From Oscillospiraceae bacterium (GTDB taxonomy: Bacteria > Bacillota_A > Clostridia > Oscillospirales > Oscillospiraceae): a stretch of DNA of 36,946 nucleotides. The stretch is from positions 1 to 36,946 of the forward strand of contig JAFXAV010000082.1 of the NCBI GenBank assembly GCA_017516785.1, read 5' to 3'. The position numbers and the translations under genes were made by a program. Position 1 is the first letter of the stretch. Each line of letters begins with the position of its first letter. Below are positions 15,016 to 22,678 of the stretch, one piece after another. Below the pieces are notes generated by a model. That model made no database searches. It had not been told where the DNA came from and worked only from the letters and a program-made list of their open reading frames with translations.

Positions 15016-15881
15016 CCTTAGAACTGAAAGAAATGGAAACTCCGGTCAGCGCAGGCGATGACGATATGCGTCAGTACCTCAGCGAAATCCGGCAGTATCC
15101 CCGGCTCAGCGCCGAGGAGGAACGTGCCCTTGCCCGCCGCTGCGCGGAAGGGGATGAGGAGGCCATCCGTCAGATGGTCAACTCCAATCTCCGGCTGGTG
15201 GTTTCTGTGGCCAAGGAGTATGCCGGACGGGGCGTGCCTCTGCTGGATCTTATTCAGGAGGGCAGTATTGGCCTCCTTGCGGCTGCGAAAAAATTTGACT
15301 ATACACTGGATTTCCGCTTTTCTACATATGCCACCAAGTGGATCCGTCAGGGTGTCACACGTCATCTGCTGAACAACGGCGGCGTGATCCGTGTGCCGCT
15401 GCATACTGCCGAGCGGATGCGGAAAATTGAGCAGGCCAAAACAGCTCTGAAGCAGGAGCTGGGACGGGATCCCACTGACGAAGAGATTGCAAAGCACTGT
15501 GAATTGCCTGCTGCCAAAGTGCGGAGTCTGACCCAGCTGAATCCGGAGGTCTGCAGCTTTGATGCACCTGTGGGCGGGGATGAGGAAAGCAGCATGGGCG
15601 ATCTGCTGGAGGATATCCGGGCTCTGCAGCCTCATGAGAAGCTGGTTCGCGATGAGCTGAACCAAACCATGGAGCGGCTCCTATCCATGCTGAATGAACG
15701 TCAGCAGCGTGTGCTGCGGCTGCGCTTTGGTATGGAGGACGGCAGCTGCCACTCCCTTGAGGAGATTGGCGGCATTCTGGGCGTTTCGAAAGAGCGGGCC
15801 CGGCAGATTGAAAAGCAGGCCATGGACAGGCTCCAGAAGCTGGGAGCCAGCATGGGATTGGAGGATTTCCTGAATGAATAA
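15012..15881 (+). CDS. Sigma-70 family RNA polymerase sigma factor, RpoD-like without region 1.1
   Basis: At 289 residues this has region 1.2 ([15 protein letters not shown]), region 2 ([36 protein letters not shown]), region 3, and an intact region 4 with the -35-binding helix-turn-helix [19 protein letters not shown] (249-267). It starts straight after region 1.1 would end. In region 2.3/2.4 the usual YATWWIRQAITRAI is [14 protein letters not shown] here (K109-W110), so one of the two -10-opening tryptophans is replaced. Its position after dnaG is that of rpoD. It may be the housekeeping factor, diverged, or an alternative one. It overlaps the next gene by eight bases. Confidence 0.92.
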   Translation: MTLELKEMETPVSAGDDDMRQYLSEIRQYPRLSAEEERALARRCAEGDEEAIRQMVNSNLRLVVSVAKEYAGRGVPLLDLIQEGSIGLLAAAKKFDYTLDFRFSTYATKWIRQGVTRHLLNNGGVIRVPLHTAERMRKIEQAKTALKQELGRDPTDEEIAKHCELPAAKVRSLTQLNPEVCSFDAPVGGDEESSMGDLLEDIRALQPHEKLVRDELNQTMERLLSMLNERQQRVLRLRFGMEDGSCHSLEEIGGILGVSKERARQIEKQAMDRLQKLGASMGLEDFLNE

Positions 15882-16911
15882 TCTGGATTTTACATTTGAA
15901 GAAAGCCCCTGGGAGCTGACGCTTGATTCCCTGCGCCGGGGTGACAAGCTGTCCGCCGCCCGCTTCGTGGCGCTGATGGAAGATGCTGATGAAACGGCGG
16001 TGGAAGATGCCCTGCTGGATCTGGAAATGGGTCATGTGGCGCTGGATATCTCCGATCTGCCCAAAACTGGCGGTTTCGGCGAAGCAGCTGTCCGCCTCCG
16101 CCGGGAAGAGCAGCTGGCAAAGCAGGATCATTTCCACATGGCACTTGACGAAAATGATCCTCTGCGGCTGTATCTGGAGGAGCTTGCGTCCATTCCTGCC
16201 TGCGGCGATCCTGCTCTGCTGGCTATGGAATGTCTGGAAGGTAAGCGGGGTGCCCAGGAACGGCTGTTGAATGTGCAGCTGCACCGGGTTGTGGAGCTTG
16301 CAAAGGCGCATGTGGGCAGAGGCGTTCTGCTGCTGGATCTGATCCAGGAGGGAAGCCTTGGCCTCTGGCAGGCCATTTCCTGTTATGAAGGCGGCGATTT
16401 TGAAGTCCATGCCGACTGGTGGATCCGTCAGGCTATGGCCAAACTCATCACTCTGCAGGCCCGCCAGAACGGCGTGGGCCAGAAAATGCGCCGGGCTTTG
16501 GAAGATTACCGCAGCGTGGACGAGCGGTTGCTTTCCGATCTGGGACGTAATGCCACTCTGGAGGAGATCGCACTGGAGCTACACATGACGGTGGAAGAAA
16601 CCGCCGTTGTGAAGGAAATGCTGGACAGCGCCCGGCTTGTGGACCGTGTCAAGTCTGCCAATGAACCCAAGGAAGAAACGGAAGATGATGAGCGCCATGT
16701 GGAAGACACCGCATACTTCCAGATGCGCCAGCGGATCATGGATCTGCTGTCCGTGCTGAATGAGGAAGATACCAAACTGCTGACCATGCGGTTCGGTCTG
16801 GAGGGCGGTCTGCCCATGAGTCCCGAGGATGTGGGTAAAAAGCTGGGACTGACCCCTGAAGAGGTGGTGGCCCGTGAAGCTGCCGCCCTGGCTCAGCTGA
16901 GAAACGGTTAA
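15874..16911 (+). CDS. Second sigma-70-like protein, with region 1.1-like N-terminus and degenerate region 4
   Basis: A 345-residue diverged sigma-70 homologue. Residues about 15-65 look like a region 1.1 domain ([20 protein letters not shown]...[16 protein letters not shown]). Region 1.2 follows ([14 protein letters not shown], 95-108), then region 2 with [13 protein letters not shown] and the tryptophan pair intact (W182-W183 in [11 protein letters not shown]). Region 4 keeps [23 protein letters not shown] but its recognition helix reads [17 protein letters not shown], without the RxRQIE residues that read the -35 box. It starts eight bases inside the upstream sigma gene, so the two are translated together. 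It could be a sigma partner, a regulator of the first, or a sigma with relaxed -35 need. Confidence 0.87.
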   Translation: MNNLDFTFEESPWELTLDSLRRGDKLSAARFVALMEDADETAVEDALLDLEMGHVALDISDLPKTGGFGEAAVRLRREEQLAKQDHFHMALDENDPLRLYLEELASIPACGDPALLAMECLEGKRGAQERLLNVQLHRVVELAKAHVGRGVLLLDLIQEGSLGLWQAISCYEGGDFEVHADWWIRQAMAKLITLQARQNGVGQKMRRALEDYRSVDERLLSDLGRNATLEEIALELHMTVEETAVVKEMLDSARLVDRVKSANEPKEETEDDERHVEDTAYFQMRQRIMDLLSVLNEEDTKLLTMRFGLEGGLPMSPEDVGKKLGLTPEEVVAREAAALAQLRNG

Positions 16912-16934
16912 TTATTAGAAAGAAGGAATATATT

Positions 16935-17615
16935 ATGGCTAAAACTTATTCCATCGCAATCGACGGCCCTGCCGGTGCCGGCAAGAGCACCATCGCTAAG
17001 GCTCTGGCCAAGGAACTGGGCTATTACTATGTGGATACCGGTGCCATTTACCGCACCGTGGCATATTTCCTGGACCTGTGGGGTGTCAGCCCCAAGGACA
17101 TCGACGGTGTGGAGCGCTACATCGACGAGCTGACCATCGGCATCGAGTATGACGAGGACGGTCTGCAGCACATGATCATGAACGGCATGGACGTCACCGG
17201 CGACATCCGTACCCAAGACATCGCCCAGAAGGCTTCTTTGGTGTCTGCCCATCTCTGCGTTCGCGAGATGCTGCTGGATATGCAGCGGGATGTTGCCAAG
17301 GCTCACAACGTCATCATGGACGGCCGTGACATCGGCACTGTGGTGCTGCCCAAGGCAACCGTCAAGATCTTCCTGACTGCCACTCCTGAAGTCCGGGCAC
17401 AGCGCCGCACTGACGAGCTGATTGCCAAGGGCCAAAAGGTTAAGTACGATGTGATACTGAAGGAGATCAAGCAGCGTGACTATCAGGACACCCATCGTGA
17501 GATTGCGCCTCTGAAGATGGCAAGAGACTCCATCAAGGTGGATACCTCCGACATGACCATCGAGCAGGTTGTGGAAGAAATCCGCGCCATTGTCGGAAAG
17601 AAGATTCCCGCATGA
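16935..17615 (+). CDS. cmk: Cytidylate kinase
   Basis: Cmk phosphorylates CMP and dCMP. The 226-residue protein begins with the P-loop segment IAIDGPAGAGKS (G11-S18), followed by YYYVDTGAIYRTVA and later MDGRDIGTVVLPKA and KIFLTATPEVRAQRR, all standard for bacterial Cmk. AAGAAGGAAT precedes the ATG. It is followed by ispH-rpsA with a four-base ATGA overlap; the order cmk-rpsA is widely conserved in bacteria. Confidence 0.97.
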   Translation: MAKTYSIAIDGPAGAGKSTIAKALAKELGYYYVDTGAIYRTVAYFLDLWGVSPKDIDGVERYIDELTIGIEYDEDGLQHMIMNGMDVTGDIRTQDIAQKASLVSAHLCVREMLLDMQRDVAKAHNVIMDGRDIGTVVLPKATVKIFLTATPEVRAQRRTDELIAKGQKVKYDVILKEIKQRDYQDTHREIAPLKMARDSIKVDTSDMTIEQVVEEIRAIVGKKIPA

Positions 17616-19546
17616 GTGTAACTGTAGCAAAGAGCGCCGGCTTCTGTTTCGGCGTCAGCCGGGCGGTGGAGTTGGTGGAAAAATGCGCCGCGGAAGGCAA
17701 GCGGGTTGTAACTCTGGGCCCGATCATCCATAACCGCCATGTGGTGGATAAGTTCCGCTCCATCGGTGTCGGTGTGGTGGATACCCCTGAGGAAGCTCCC
17801 GCAGATTCCACGGTGATCATCCGCTCCCACGGCGTTGCCCGCTCCGTGGTGCAGCGGCTGGAAAAGCAGGGCGTGGAAATCGTGGATGCCACCTGTCCCT
17901 TTGTCAAGCGGATTCACGGCATTGTCAGCCGTGCTGAAGAAGAGGGAAGACTGCCCATCATCATCGGCACCCGCTCCCACCCGGAGGTGGAGGGCATCGC
18001 CGGATGGTGCGGCAAGTGCCTCATTTTTGAAAGTCCCGAAGAGTTTGAAAACTGGATAAAATTGGAAAAACCTGCTCCGGATATGCCAATTTGTATGGTT
18101 TCACAAACAACCTCCACTGAATTTTTGTGGAAAATGTGCGGTGAAATTGCAAAAAAACAGTTTACTAACTTGAAAATTTTTGATACAATATGTAGAGCAA
18201 CTGAAATTAGGCAAAACGAAGCAGCAGAACTGAGCAAGATTTCTCAGGCAATGGTCGTTGTAGGAGACCCCAAGAGTTCCAACACAGGCCGACTCGCTAT
18301 GATTTGCCGGGAACACTGCGAACGTGTTTTTCTGATCGATAACGCTGCTGATCTGGAAAAATCCGATTTTTGCGGTGTGGCTGATGTTGGTATCACTGCC
18401 GGTGCGTCGACTCCGGCGTGGATTATAAAGGAGGTCAACAAGACTATGAGCGAAATTATCAATGTTGAGGCTGTGCAGGAGGATTTTGCAACTCTGCTGG
18501 AGCAGTCCATCAAGACTTTAAATACAGGAGATAAGGTTATGGGTACCGTTACCGGTATCGGCAACACCGAGGTCCAGGTCGACCTGGGCACCAAGCACGC
18601 CGGTTACATCCCTTACGATGAAGTCAGCGCCGATCCTTCTGTGAAGCCTGAGGACATCCTGCACGTTGGCGACGAGATCGAAGTGTTCGTCGTTCGCGTC
18701 AACGACCAGGAAGGCACTGTTCAGCTGTCCAAGAAGAAGCTGGACGGCCTGAAGATTTGGGACGACATGGCTGCTTACGCAGAGGAGAAGACCACTGTCG
18801 AAGGCACTATCACCGAAGAGAACAAGGGCGGCCTGGTTGCTACCGTTAAGGGCATCCGTGTCTTCATCCCCGCTTCTCAGTCCGGCATCGCCAAGGGCGG
18901 CGACATGGCTGGTATGGTCGGCAAGACTGTTCAGCTGAAGGTCACTGAGGTCAACCGTGCACGCCGTCGTGTCATCGGTTCCATCCGTGCTGTCGCTTCC
19001 GAGGCTCGCAAGGCTGCTCAGGAGAAGATCTGGGCCGAGATCGAGAACGGCAAGAAGTATCACGGCACCGTGAAGTCCCTGACTTCTTACGGCGCATTCG
19101 TGGACATCGGCGGCGTGGACGGTATGGTCCATGTTTCCGAGCTGAGCTGGAACCACATCAAGACTCCCTCTGAGGTTGTCAAGGTTGGCGACGAGATCGA
19201 CGTTTACGTCATCTCCTTCGACCCCGAGAAGAAGAAGATCTCTCTGGGCTACAAGACCGCTGAGATGAATCCCTGGAATCAGTTCATGACCAACTACAAT
19301 GTCGGCGATGTCGTCGATGCTAAGGTTGTCAAGCTGATGACCTTCGGCGCCTTCGCAGAGATCCTGCCCGGCGTTGACGGCCTGATCCATATCTCCCAGA
19401 TCGCTGACCGCCGCATCGGCAAGCCCGAGGACGTTCTGTCCGAGGGTCAGGATGTCAAGGTCAAGATCACCGATGTTGACGCAGAGAACAAGCGCATCTC
19501 TCTGTCCATCCGTGCTCTGCTGGAAGAGACTGCTGACGCTGAGTAA
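17612..19546 (+). CDS. ispH-rpsA: Fused HMBPP reductase (IspH) and ribosomal protein S1
   Basis: A 644-residue fusion. Residues 1-278 are IspH, the last enzyme of the MEP isoprenoid pathway, making IPP and DMAPP; its three 4Fe-4S ligands are C12 (GFCFGV), C95 (ATCPFV) and C194 (TICRATE), with H40/H74 type motifs PIIH and RSHGV. Residues 279-644 hold four S1 RNA-binding domains, beginning near GDKVMGTVTGIG, KTTVEGTITEENKGG, GKKYHGTVKSLTSYGAFVDI and GDVVDAKVVKLMTFGAF. Such fusions are known in Clostridia. A strong ribosome-binding site at 18427-18435 and an in-frame ATG at 18446 mark the exact join and could yield free S1. The two halves also differ in codon use. Confidence 0.95.
   Translation: MSVTVAKSAGFCFGVSRAVELVEKCAAEGKRVVTLGPIIHNRHVVDKFRSIGVGVVDTPEEAPADSTVIIRSHGVARSVVQRLEKQGVEIVDATCPFVKRIHGIVSRAEEEGRLPIIIGTRSHPEVEGIAGWCGKCLIFESPEEFENWIKLEKPAPDMPICMVSQTTSTEFLWKMCGEIAKKQFTNLKIFDTICRATEIRQNEAAELSKISQAMVVVGDPKSSNTGRLAMICREHCERVFLIDNAADLEKSDFCGVADVGITAGASTPAWIIKEVNKTMSEIINVEAVQEDFATLLEQSIKTLNTGDKVMGTVTGIGNTEVQVDLGTKHAGYIPYDEVSADPSVKPEDILHVGDEIEVFVVRVNDQEGTVQLSKKKLDGLKIWDDMAAYAEEKTTVEGTITEENKGGLVATVKGIRVFIPASQSGIAKGGDMAGMVGKTVQLKVTEVNRARRRVIGSIRAVASEARKAAQEKIWAEIENGKKYHGTVKSLTSYGAFVDIGGVDGMVHVSELSWNHIKTPSEVVKVGDEIDVYVISFDPEKKKISLGYKTAEMNPWNQFMTNYNVGDVVDAKVVKLMTFGAFAEILPGVDGLIHISQIADRRIGKPEDVLSEGQDVKVKITDVDAENKRISLSIRALLEETADAE
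18161..18189 (+). promoter_or_regulatory. Possible internal promoter for the S1 part
   Basis: TTTACT (18161-18166), 17-base spacer, TACAAT (18184-18189), inside an A/T-rich stretch of the ispH part and about 250 bases before the internal start at 18446. The match is modest, so this is a weak call. Confidence 0.35.
18427..18448 (+). promoter_or_regulatory. Internal ribosome-binding site and ATG at the IspH/S1 junction
   Basis: AAAGGAGGT (18427-18435), ten bases, then ATG (18446), in frame as codon 279. Translation from here would give a 366-residue four-domain S1 protein starting MSEIINVEA. It could also be only a relic of two once separate genes. Confidence 0.65.
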
Positions 19547-19557
19547 TTTCTGAAACC

Positions 19558-19595
19558 AATACCGGGGCCGACTATCTCGACCCCGGTATTTCTTT
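19558..19595 (+). terminator. Terminator after ispH-rpsA
   Basis: A 14-bp stem with one mismatch (AATACCGGGGCCGA / TCGACCCCGGTATT), five-base loop, then TTTCTTTT. It ends the dnaG-rpsA block. Confidence 0.9.
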
Positions 19596-19612
19596 TACGA
19601 AAGGAGAAAATT

Positions 19613-19807
19613 ATGGTCAACGGTGTATTAATGATTGTCGCGGCGGTTTTGTTTGCCGTCATTGCTCTGGGTAAGGAAATGAACATGCTCTGGCTGTGCA
19701 CTGCGGGTGTTTACTTGGTGGCAGGTCTCATTAATCTGATTGTCTTTGCTGTGAAGAACAGGAAAAAGCGCAAGGCTGCGGAAGCTGAAGCTTCGAAAGC
19801 AGGCTGA
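19613..19807 (+). CDS. Small two-helix membrane protein
   Basis: A 64-residue protein with two hydrophobic segments (about 3-19 and 27-47) and a strongly basic, charged C-terminal tail NRKKRKAAEAEASKAG, which should be cytoplasmic. AAAGGAG lies eight bases before ATG. It is not recognised. The Dabb gene starts one base after its stop, so the two form an operon. Confidence 0.75.
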   Translation: MVNGVLMIVAAVLFAVIALGKEMNMLWLCTAGVYLVAGLINLIVFAVKNRKKRKAAEAEASKAG

Positions 19808-19808
19808 T

Positions 19809-20090
19809 ATGGTTAAGCATATTGTACTGTACACCCTGAAAGAGGGTGCGGACAAGGATGCAGCAGTGGAGCTGATCGCATCGGTGCTGGAACCTTTGGC
19901 AGGAAAAATTCCCGGACTTATCCACATGGAAGTCCGCAGAGCCTATCAGGGTATGGACTATGCCCTCTACTCGGAATTTGAAAGCCGGGAGGCGTTGAAG
20001 GCATACCGGGAGCATCCGCTGCATCTTAAGGCAAAGGGCCATTTTGTTCATTTGCTGGCAACCAGAATTTCCGCTGACTATGATTTGTAA
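19809..20090 (+). CDS. Dabb-domain protein (stress-responsive alpha/beta barrel family)
   Basis: A 93-residue single-domain protein of the dimeric alpha/beta barrel (Dabb) family. The start MVKHIVLYTLKEGAD, the middle LEPLAGKIPGLIHMEVRR and the end ALKAYREHPLHLKAKGHF are typical; the His in EHPLH is conserved in the family. Members bind small ligands, but the bacterial role is mostly unknown. The ribosome-binding site must lie in the end of the upstream gene (GCAGG region), and its own stop carries the AAGGAG of the ACT-domain gene. Confidence 0.88.
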   Translation: MVKHIVLYTLKEGADKDAAVELIASVLEPLAGKIPGLIHMEVRRAYQGMDYALYSEFESREALKAYREHPLHLKAKGHFVHLLATRISADYDL

Positions 20091-20100
20091 GGAGAAACCT

Positions 20101-20370
20101 ATGAAAGCAATTGTTACTGTAGTGGGCAAGGACCAGGTGGGCATTATTGCCTCCGTCTGTGTTAAGCTCGCTGAATACAACGTTAATGTTCTGGATATCA
20201 GTCAGACCGTCATGCAGGGTTACTTCACCATGATGATGGTGGTGGACGTGTCTGCATGTACCGTGCCTCTGGCAGAGCTGGTGACCATTATGGATGAGCA
20301 GGGCAAGCAGAAGAATCTGTCCATCCGTGTCCAGCGCGAAGACATCTTCGAGGCCATGCATCGAATCTGA
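20101..20370 (+). CDS. ACT-domain protein (UPF0237 family)
   Basis: An 89-residue protein made of one ACT-like domain: MKAIVTVVGKDQVGIIASVCVKLAEYNVNVLDISQTV. ACT domains bind amino acids and similar ligands, so a sensing role is likely. AAGGAG at 20089-20094, overlapping the Dabb stop, stands six bases before the ATG at 20101; the frame is open further upstream but without support. It is next to the PFL-family gene, a pairing conserved in many Firmicutes, which suggests they act together. Confidence 0.93.
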   Translation: MKAIVTVVGKDQVGIIASVCVKLAEYNVNVLDISQTVMQGYFTMMMVVDVSACTVPLAELVTIMDEQGKQKNLSIRVQREDIFEAMHRI

Positions 20371-20379
20371 GGTGGGCAT

Positions 20380-21738
20380 ATGTTCAGTCAGAAGGATATT
20401 TTAAGAACCCAGGACATGATCGAAAAGCGCCATCTGGACATCCGTACCATCACCATGGGCATCAGCCTGCTGGACTGCTGCGATACGGATCTGGACAGAT
20501 GCTGCGAAAAGATCTACAACAAAATCACCCGCTGCGCCAAAAACCTGGTGCAGGTGGGCTGCGATATCGAGAAGGAATTCGGTATTCCCATCGTCAACAA
20601 GCGCATTTCCGTCACCCCCATCGCGCTGGTGGCTGCTGCCTGTGAGACGGATTCCTATGTGAAGATCGCCCAGACTCTGGACCGGGCCGCTGAAACCTGC
20701 GGCGTTAACTTCATCGGCGGATTTTCTGCCCTGGTTCAAAAGGGCTGCACCAACGCCGACTGGAAGCTGATGCGCGCCATTCCCGAAGCTATGGCAACCA
20801 CCAATAAGGTCTGCGCTTCCGTCAATGTCGGTTCCACCCGGGCAGGCATCAACATGGATGCGGTGGCCGAGATGGGCCGCATCATCAAAAAGACTGCTGA
20901 GATCACCGCCGACAATGACGGCCTCGGCTGCGCCAAGCTGGTGGTCTTTGCCAATGCTGTGGAGGATAACCCCTTCATGGCTGGTGCTTTCCACGGCGTG
21001 GGCGAGCCGGAGTGCGTGCTGAACGTGGGCGTTTCCGGCCCCGGTGTTGTGTACCATGCCCTTCAGAGCGTCAAGGGTCAGCCCTTTGACGTGGTGGCCG
21101 AGACCATCAAGAAAACTGCCTTCCAGATCACCCGTATGGGTCAGATTGTCGGTCAGGAGGCATCCCGCCGTCTGGGTGTGCCCTTTGGCATTGTGGACCT
21201 GAGCCTGGCTCCCACTCCCGCTGTGGGCGACTCCGTTGCCCGGATTCTGGAGGAGATGGGTCTGGAGGTCTGCGGTACCCATGGCACCACTGCCGCTCTC
21301 GCTATGCTGAATGATGCCGTCAAGAAGGGTGGCGTCATGGCATCCAACCACGTGGGCGGCCTGTCCGGTGCCTTCATCCCTGTGTCCGAGGATGAGGGCA
21401 TGATCGCTGCCGCACTGGGCGGCACCCTGCAGCTGGACAAGCTGGAGGCCATGACTTGTGTCTGTTCTGTTGGCCTTGACATGATCGCCGTTCCCGGCGA
21501 CACCACCGCTTCTACCATCTCTGCCATCATTGCAGACGAGGCTGCCATCGGCATGGTCAACTCCAAGACCACCGCTGTCCGCATCATTCCCGCTCCCGGC
21601 AAGACCGTGGGCGATATGGTGGAAATGGGTGGTCTGCTGGGCAGCGCCCCTGTCATGCCTGTCCATGGCGAAGCAACCGAATTGTTCATCGCCCGGGGCG
21701 GCAGAATTCCTGCACCGCTTCAGAGCCTGAAAAACTAA
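20380..21738 (+). CDS. PFL family protein (UPF0210, DUF711)
   Basis: A 452-residue protein of the UPF0210/DUF711 family, distantly like glycyl-radical enzymes of the pyruvate formate-lyase fold but with no confirmed reaction. Typical parts are [48 protein letters not shown] and [19 protein letters not shown]. It starts nine bases after the ACT-domain stop, with GGTGGG as a modest ribosome-binding site. A bidirectional terminator ends it. The ACT protein probably regulates or binds it. Confidence 0.92.
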   Translation: MFSQKDILRTQDMIEKRHLDIRTITMGISLLDCCDTDLDRCCEKIYNKITRCAKNLVQVGCDIEKEFGIPIVNKRISVTPIALVAAACETDSYVKIAQTLDRAAETCGVNFIGGFSALVQKGCTNADWKLMRAIPEAMATTNKVCASVNVGSTRAGINMDAVAEMGRIIKKTAEITADNDGLGCAKLVVFANAVEDNPFMAGAFHGVGEPECVLNVGVSGPGVVYHALQSVKGQPFDVVAETIKKTAFQITRMGQIVGQEASRRLGVPFGIVDLSLAPTPAVGDSVARILEEMGLEVCGTHGTTAALAMLNDAVKKGGVMASNHVGGLSGAFIPVSEDEGMIAAALGGTLQLDKLEAMTCVCSVGLDMIAVPGDTTASTISAIIADEAAIGMVNSKTTAVRIIPAPGKTVGDMVEMGGLLGSAPVMPVHGEATELFIARGGRIPAPLQSLKN

Positions 21739-21743
21739 AATAA

Positions 21744-21776
21744 AAAAGCACCGGGTTTTCCGGTGCTTTTCTTTTT
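21744..21776. terminator. Bidirectional terminator between the PFL gene and the YczE-like gene
   Basis: An 11-bp stem (AAAAGCACCGG / CCGGTGCTTTT) with a five-base loop, with T runs on both strands. It serves the convergent genes on each side. A sister hairpin with the same AAAAGCACCGG arm lies at 22459-22487. Confidence 0.93.
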
Positions 21777-22398
21777 ATGCGGTAGTTTTCGGAGTGAAGA
21801 CAGTCTTCTTCCAGAAGTCCATGGCAGGACCGAACATCAGGGCGGCGATGATGGTGCCTTCTCTAAGTGTCCAATCGGTTTTGAAGATCAGGGTCAGAAC
21901 CACGCTGATAATCACCAGTACAATGTCAATCTTCTGGCGCAGCTTGCCGCCGGTGGTGCCGATGCGCTCGGCGATCATCTGGATGCAGCCTTCCATGGGA
22001 GTGCGCATCAGATGGGTTTCCAGCACCAGGGTGCAGCCAAAGGCGCTGACAAGAAAAGCGACCACAGTGACAATCAGTCGGACGATGTAGACAGAGAAAG
22101 TGACGTTCTTCAGAAGGGTATAAAGGAAGAAATTCAGTACACTGCCTCCCAGGGTGATATAGAGAAGCTGCAGATACTCGGTTTTGCGGAAGTTTTTCCG
22201 CTCCATCAGAATTTGTCCAACAAAGAAAGAGCCGTGGAAGAACATGGAGAAGGTGCCGACTTTGATGTTCAGAACTGCGGCGATGGTAGCAATGGCTGCA
22301 TCCACAGGCAGTACGCCGATGCCTGCCTTGATGGCGAACGCAACGGAACCGTAGACCAAAATGATGCCGAGAATGGTGAGCCCAATTTTCTTTTTCAT
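21775..22398 (-). CDS. YczE/YitT-like integral membrane protein (DUF6198 type)
   Basis: A 207-residue membrane protein with five or more hydrophobic segments. The N-terminus IGLTILGIILVYGSVAFAIKAGIGVLPVDA resembles the YczE/YyaS family, where a G(I/L)G..P.D motif follows the first helix. LETHLMRTPMEGCIQM and GGKLRQKIDIVLV also fit that family. Function is unknown; transport or regulation of amino acids has been suggested for some relatives. An in-frame ATG at 22413 overlaps the GGAGG (22407-22411); the ATG at 22398, eight bases after it, is the start. It is transcribed alone between two terminators. Confidence 0.82.
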   Translation of the reverse strand: MKKKIGLTILGIILVYGSVAFAIKAGIGVLPVDAAIATIAAVLNIKVGTFSMFFHGSFFVGQILMERKNFRKTEYLQLLYITLGGSVLNFFLYTLLKNVTFSVYIVRLIVTVVAFLVSAFGCTLVLETHLMRTPMEGCIQMIAERIGTTGGKLRQKIDIVLVIISVVLTLIFKTDWTLREGTIIAALMFGPAMDFWKKTVFTPKTTA

Positions 22399-22458
22399 GG
22401 AAATAACCTCCATTTGTTTCTGTAATCAGTATACATCCTGTTTCCAGAGAATTCAAGA

Positions 22459-22487
22459 AAAAGCACCGGATTGATTCCGGTGCTTTT
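22459..22487 (-). terminator. Terminator of the tmk-mltG operon
   Basis: A 12-bp stem (AAAAGCACCGGA / TCCGGTGCTTTT) two bases downstream of the stop of the 58-residue protein, with a TTTTTCTT tail on the minus strand. Confidence 0.92.
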
Positions 22488-22489
22488 GG

Positions 22490-22666
22490 TTATTCATCTC
22501 GGTCGTTGTAGTGCTTGATCCAGCCAATGATGATACAGGCAAGACCGGCCAGAAAGCAGAGGGTAGAAACCCGCCACAGACCGGTGGTCAGCACAGAATT
22601 GACAGTGAGAATTGAGATGATGATGGTAGCGACGATCAAAATGATCAGTTCAGTTTTGCGGTTCAT
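22490..22666 (-). CDS. 58-residue two-helix membrane protein
   Basis: A short gene with clear signals: AAAGGAG seven bases before the ATG at 22666, an open frame of 58 codons, and a terminator right after the stop. The protein begins MNRKTELIILIVATIII and has two hydrophobic segments (about 6-26 and 34-49), then a charged end KHYNDRDE. Its ribosome-binding site overlaps the stop of the U32 gene, so it is the last gene of the tmk operon. Not recognised; function unknown. Confidence 0.8.
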   Translation of the reverse strand: MNRKTELIILIVATIIISILTVNSVLTTGLWRVSTLCFLAGLACIIIGWIKHYNDRDE

Positions 22667-22678
22667 ATGTATCTCCTT

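Noticed and set aside
17612..19546. Frameshift or assembly join creating the IspH-S1 fusion
   Set aside because: The frame is continuous without a repeated or damaged segment, and such fusions are known in Clostridia.
20401..21666. Minus-strand open frame opposite the PFL-family gene
   Set aside because: Antisense shadow; the plus-strand protein has clear family motifs over its full length.
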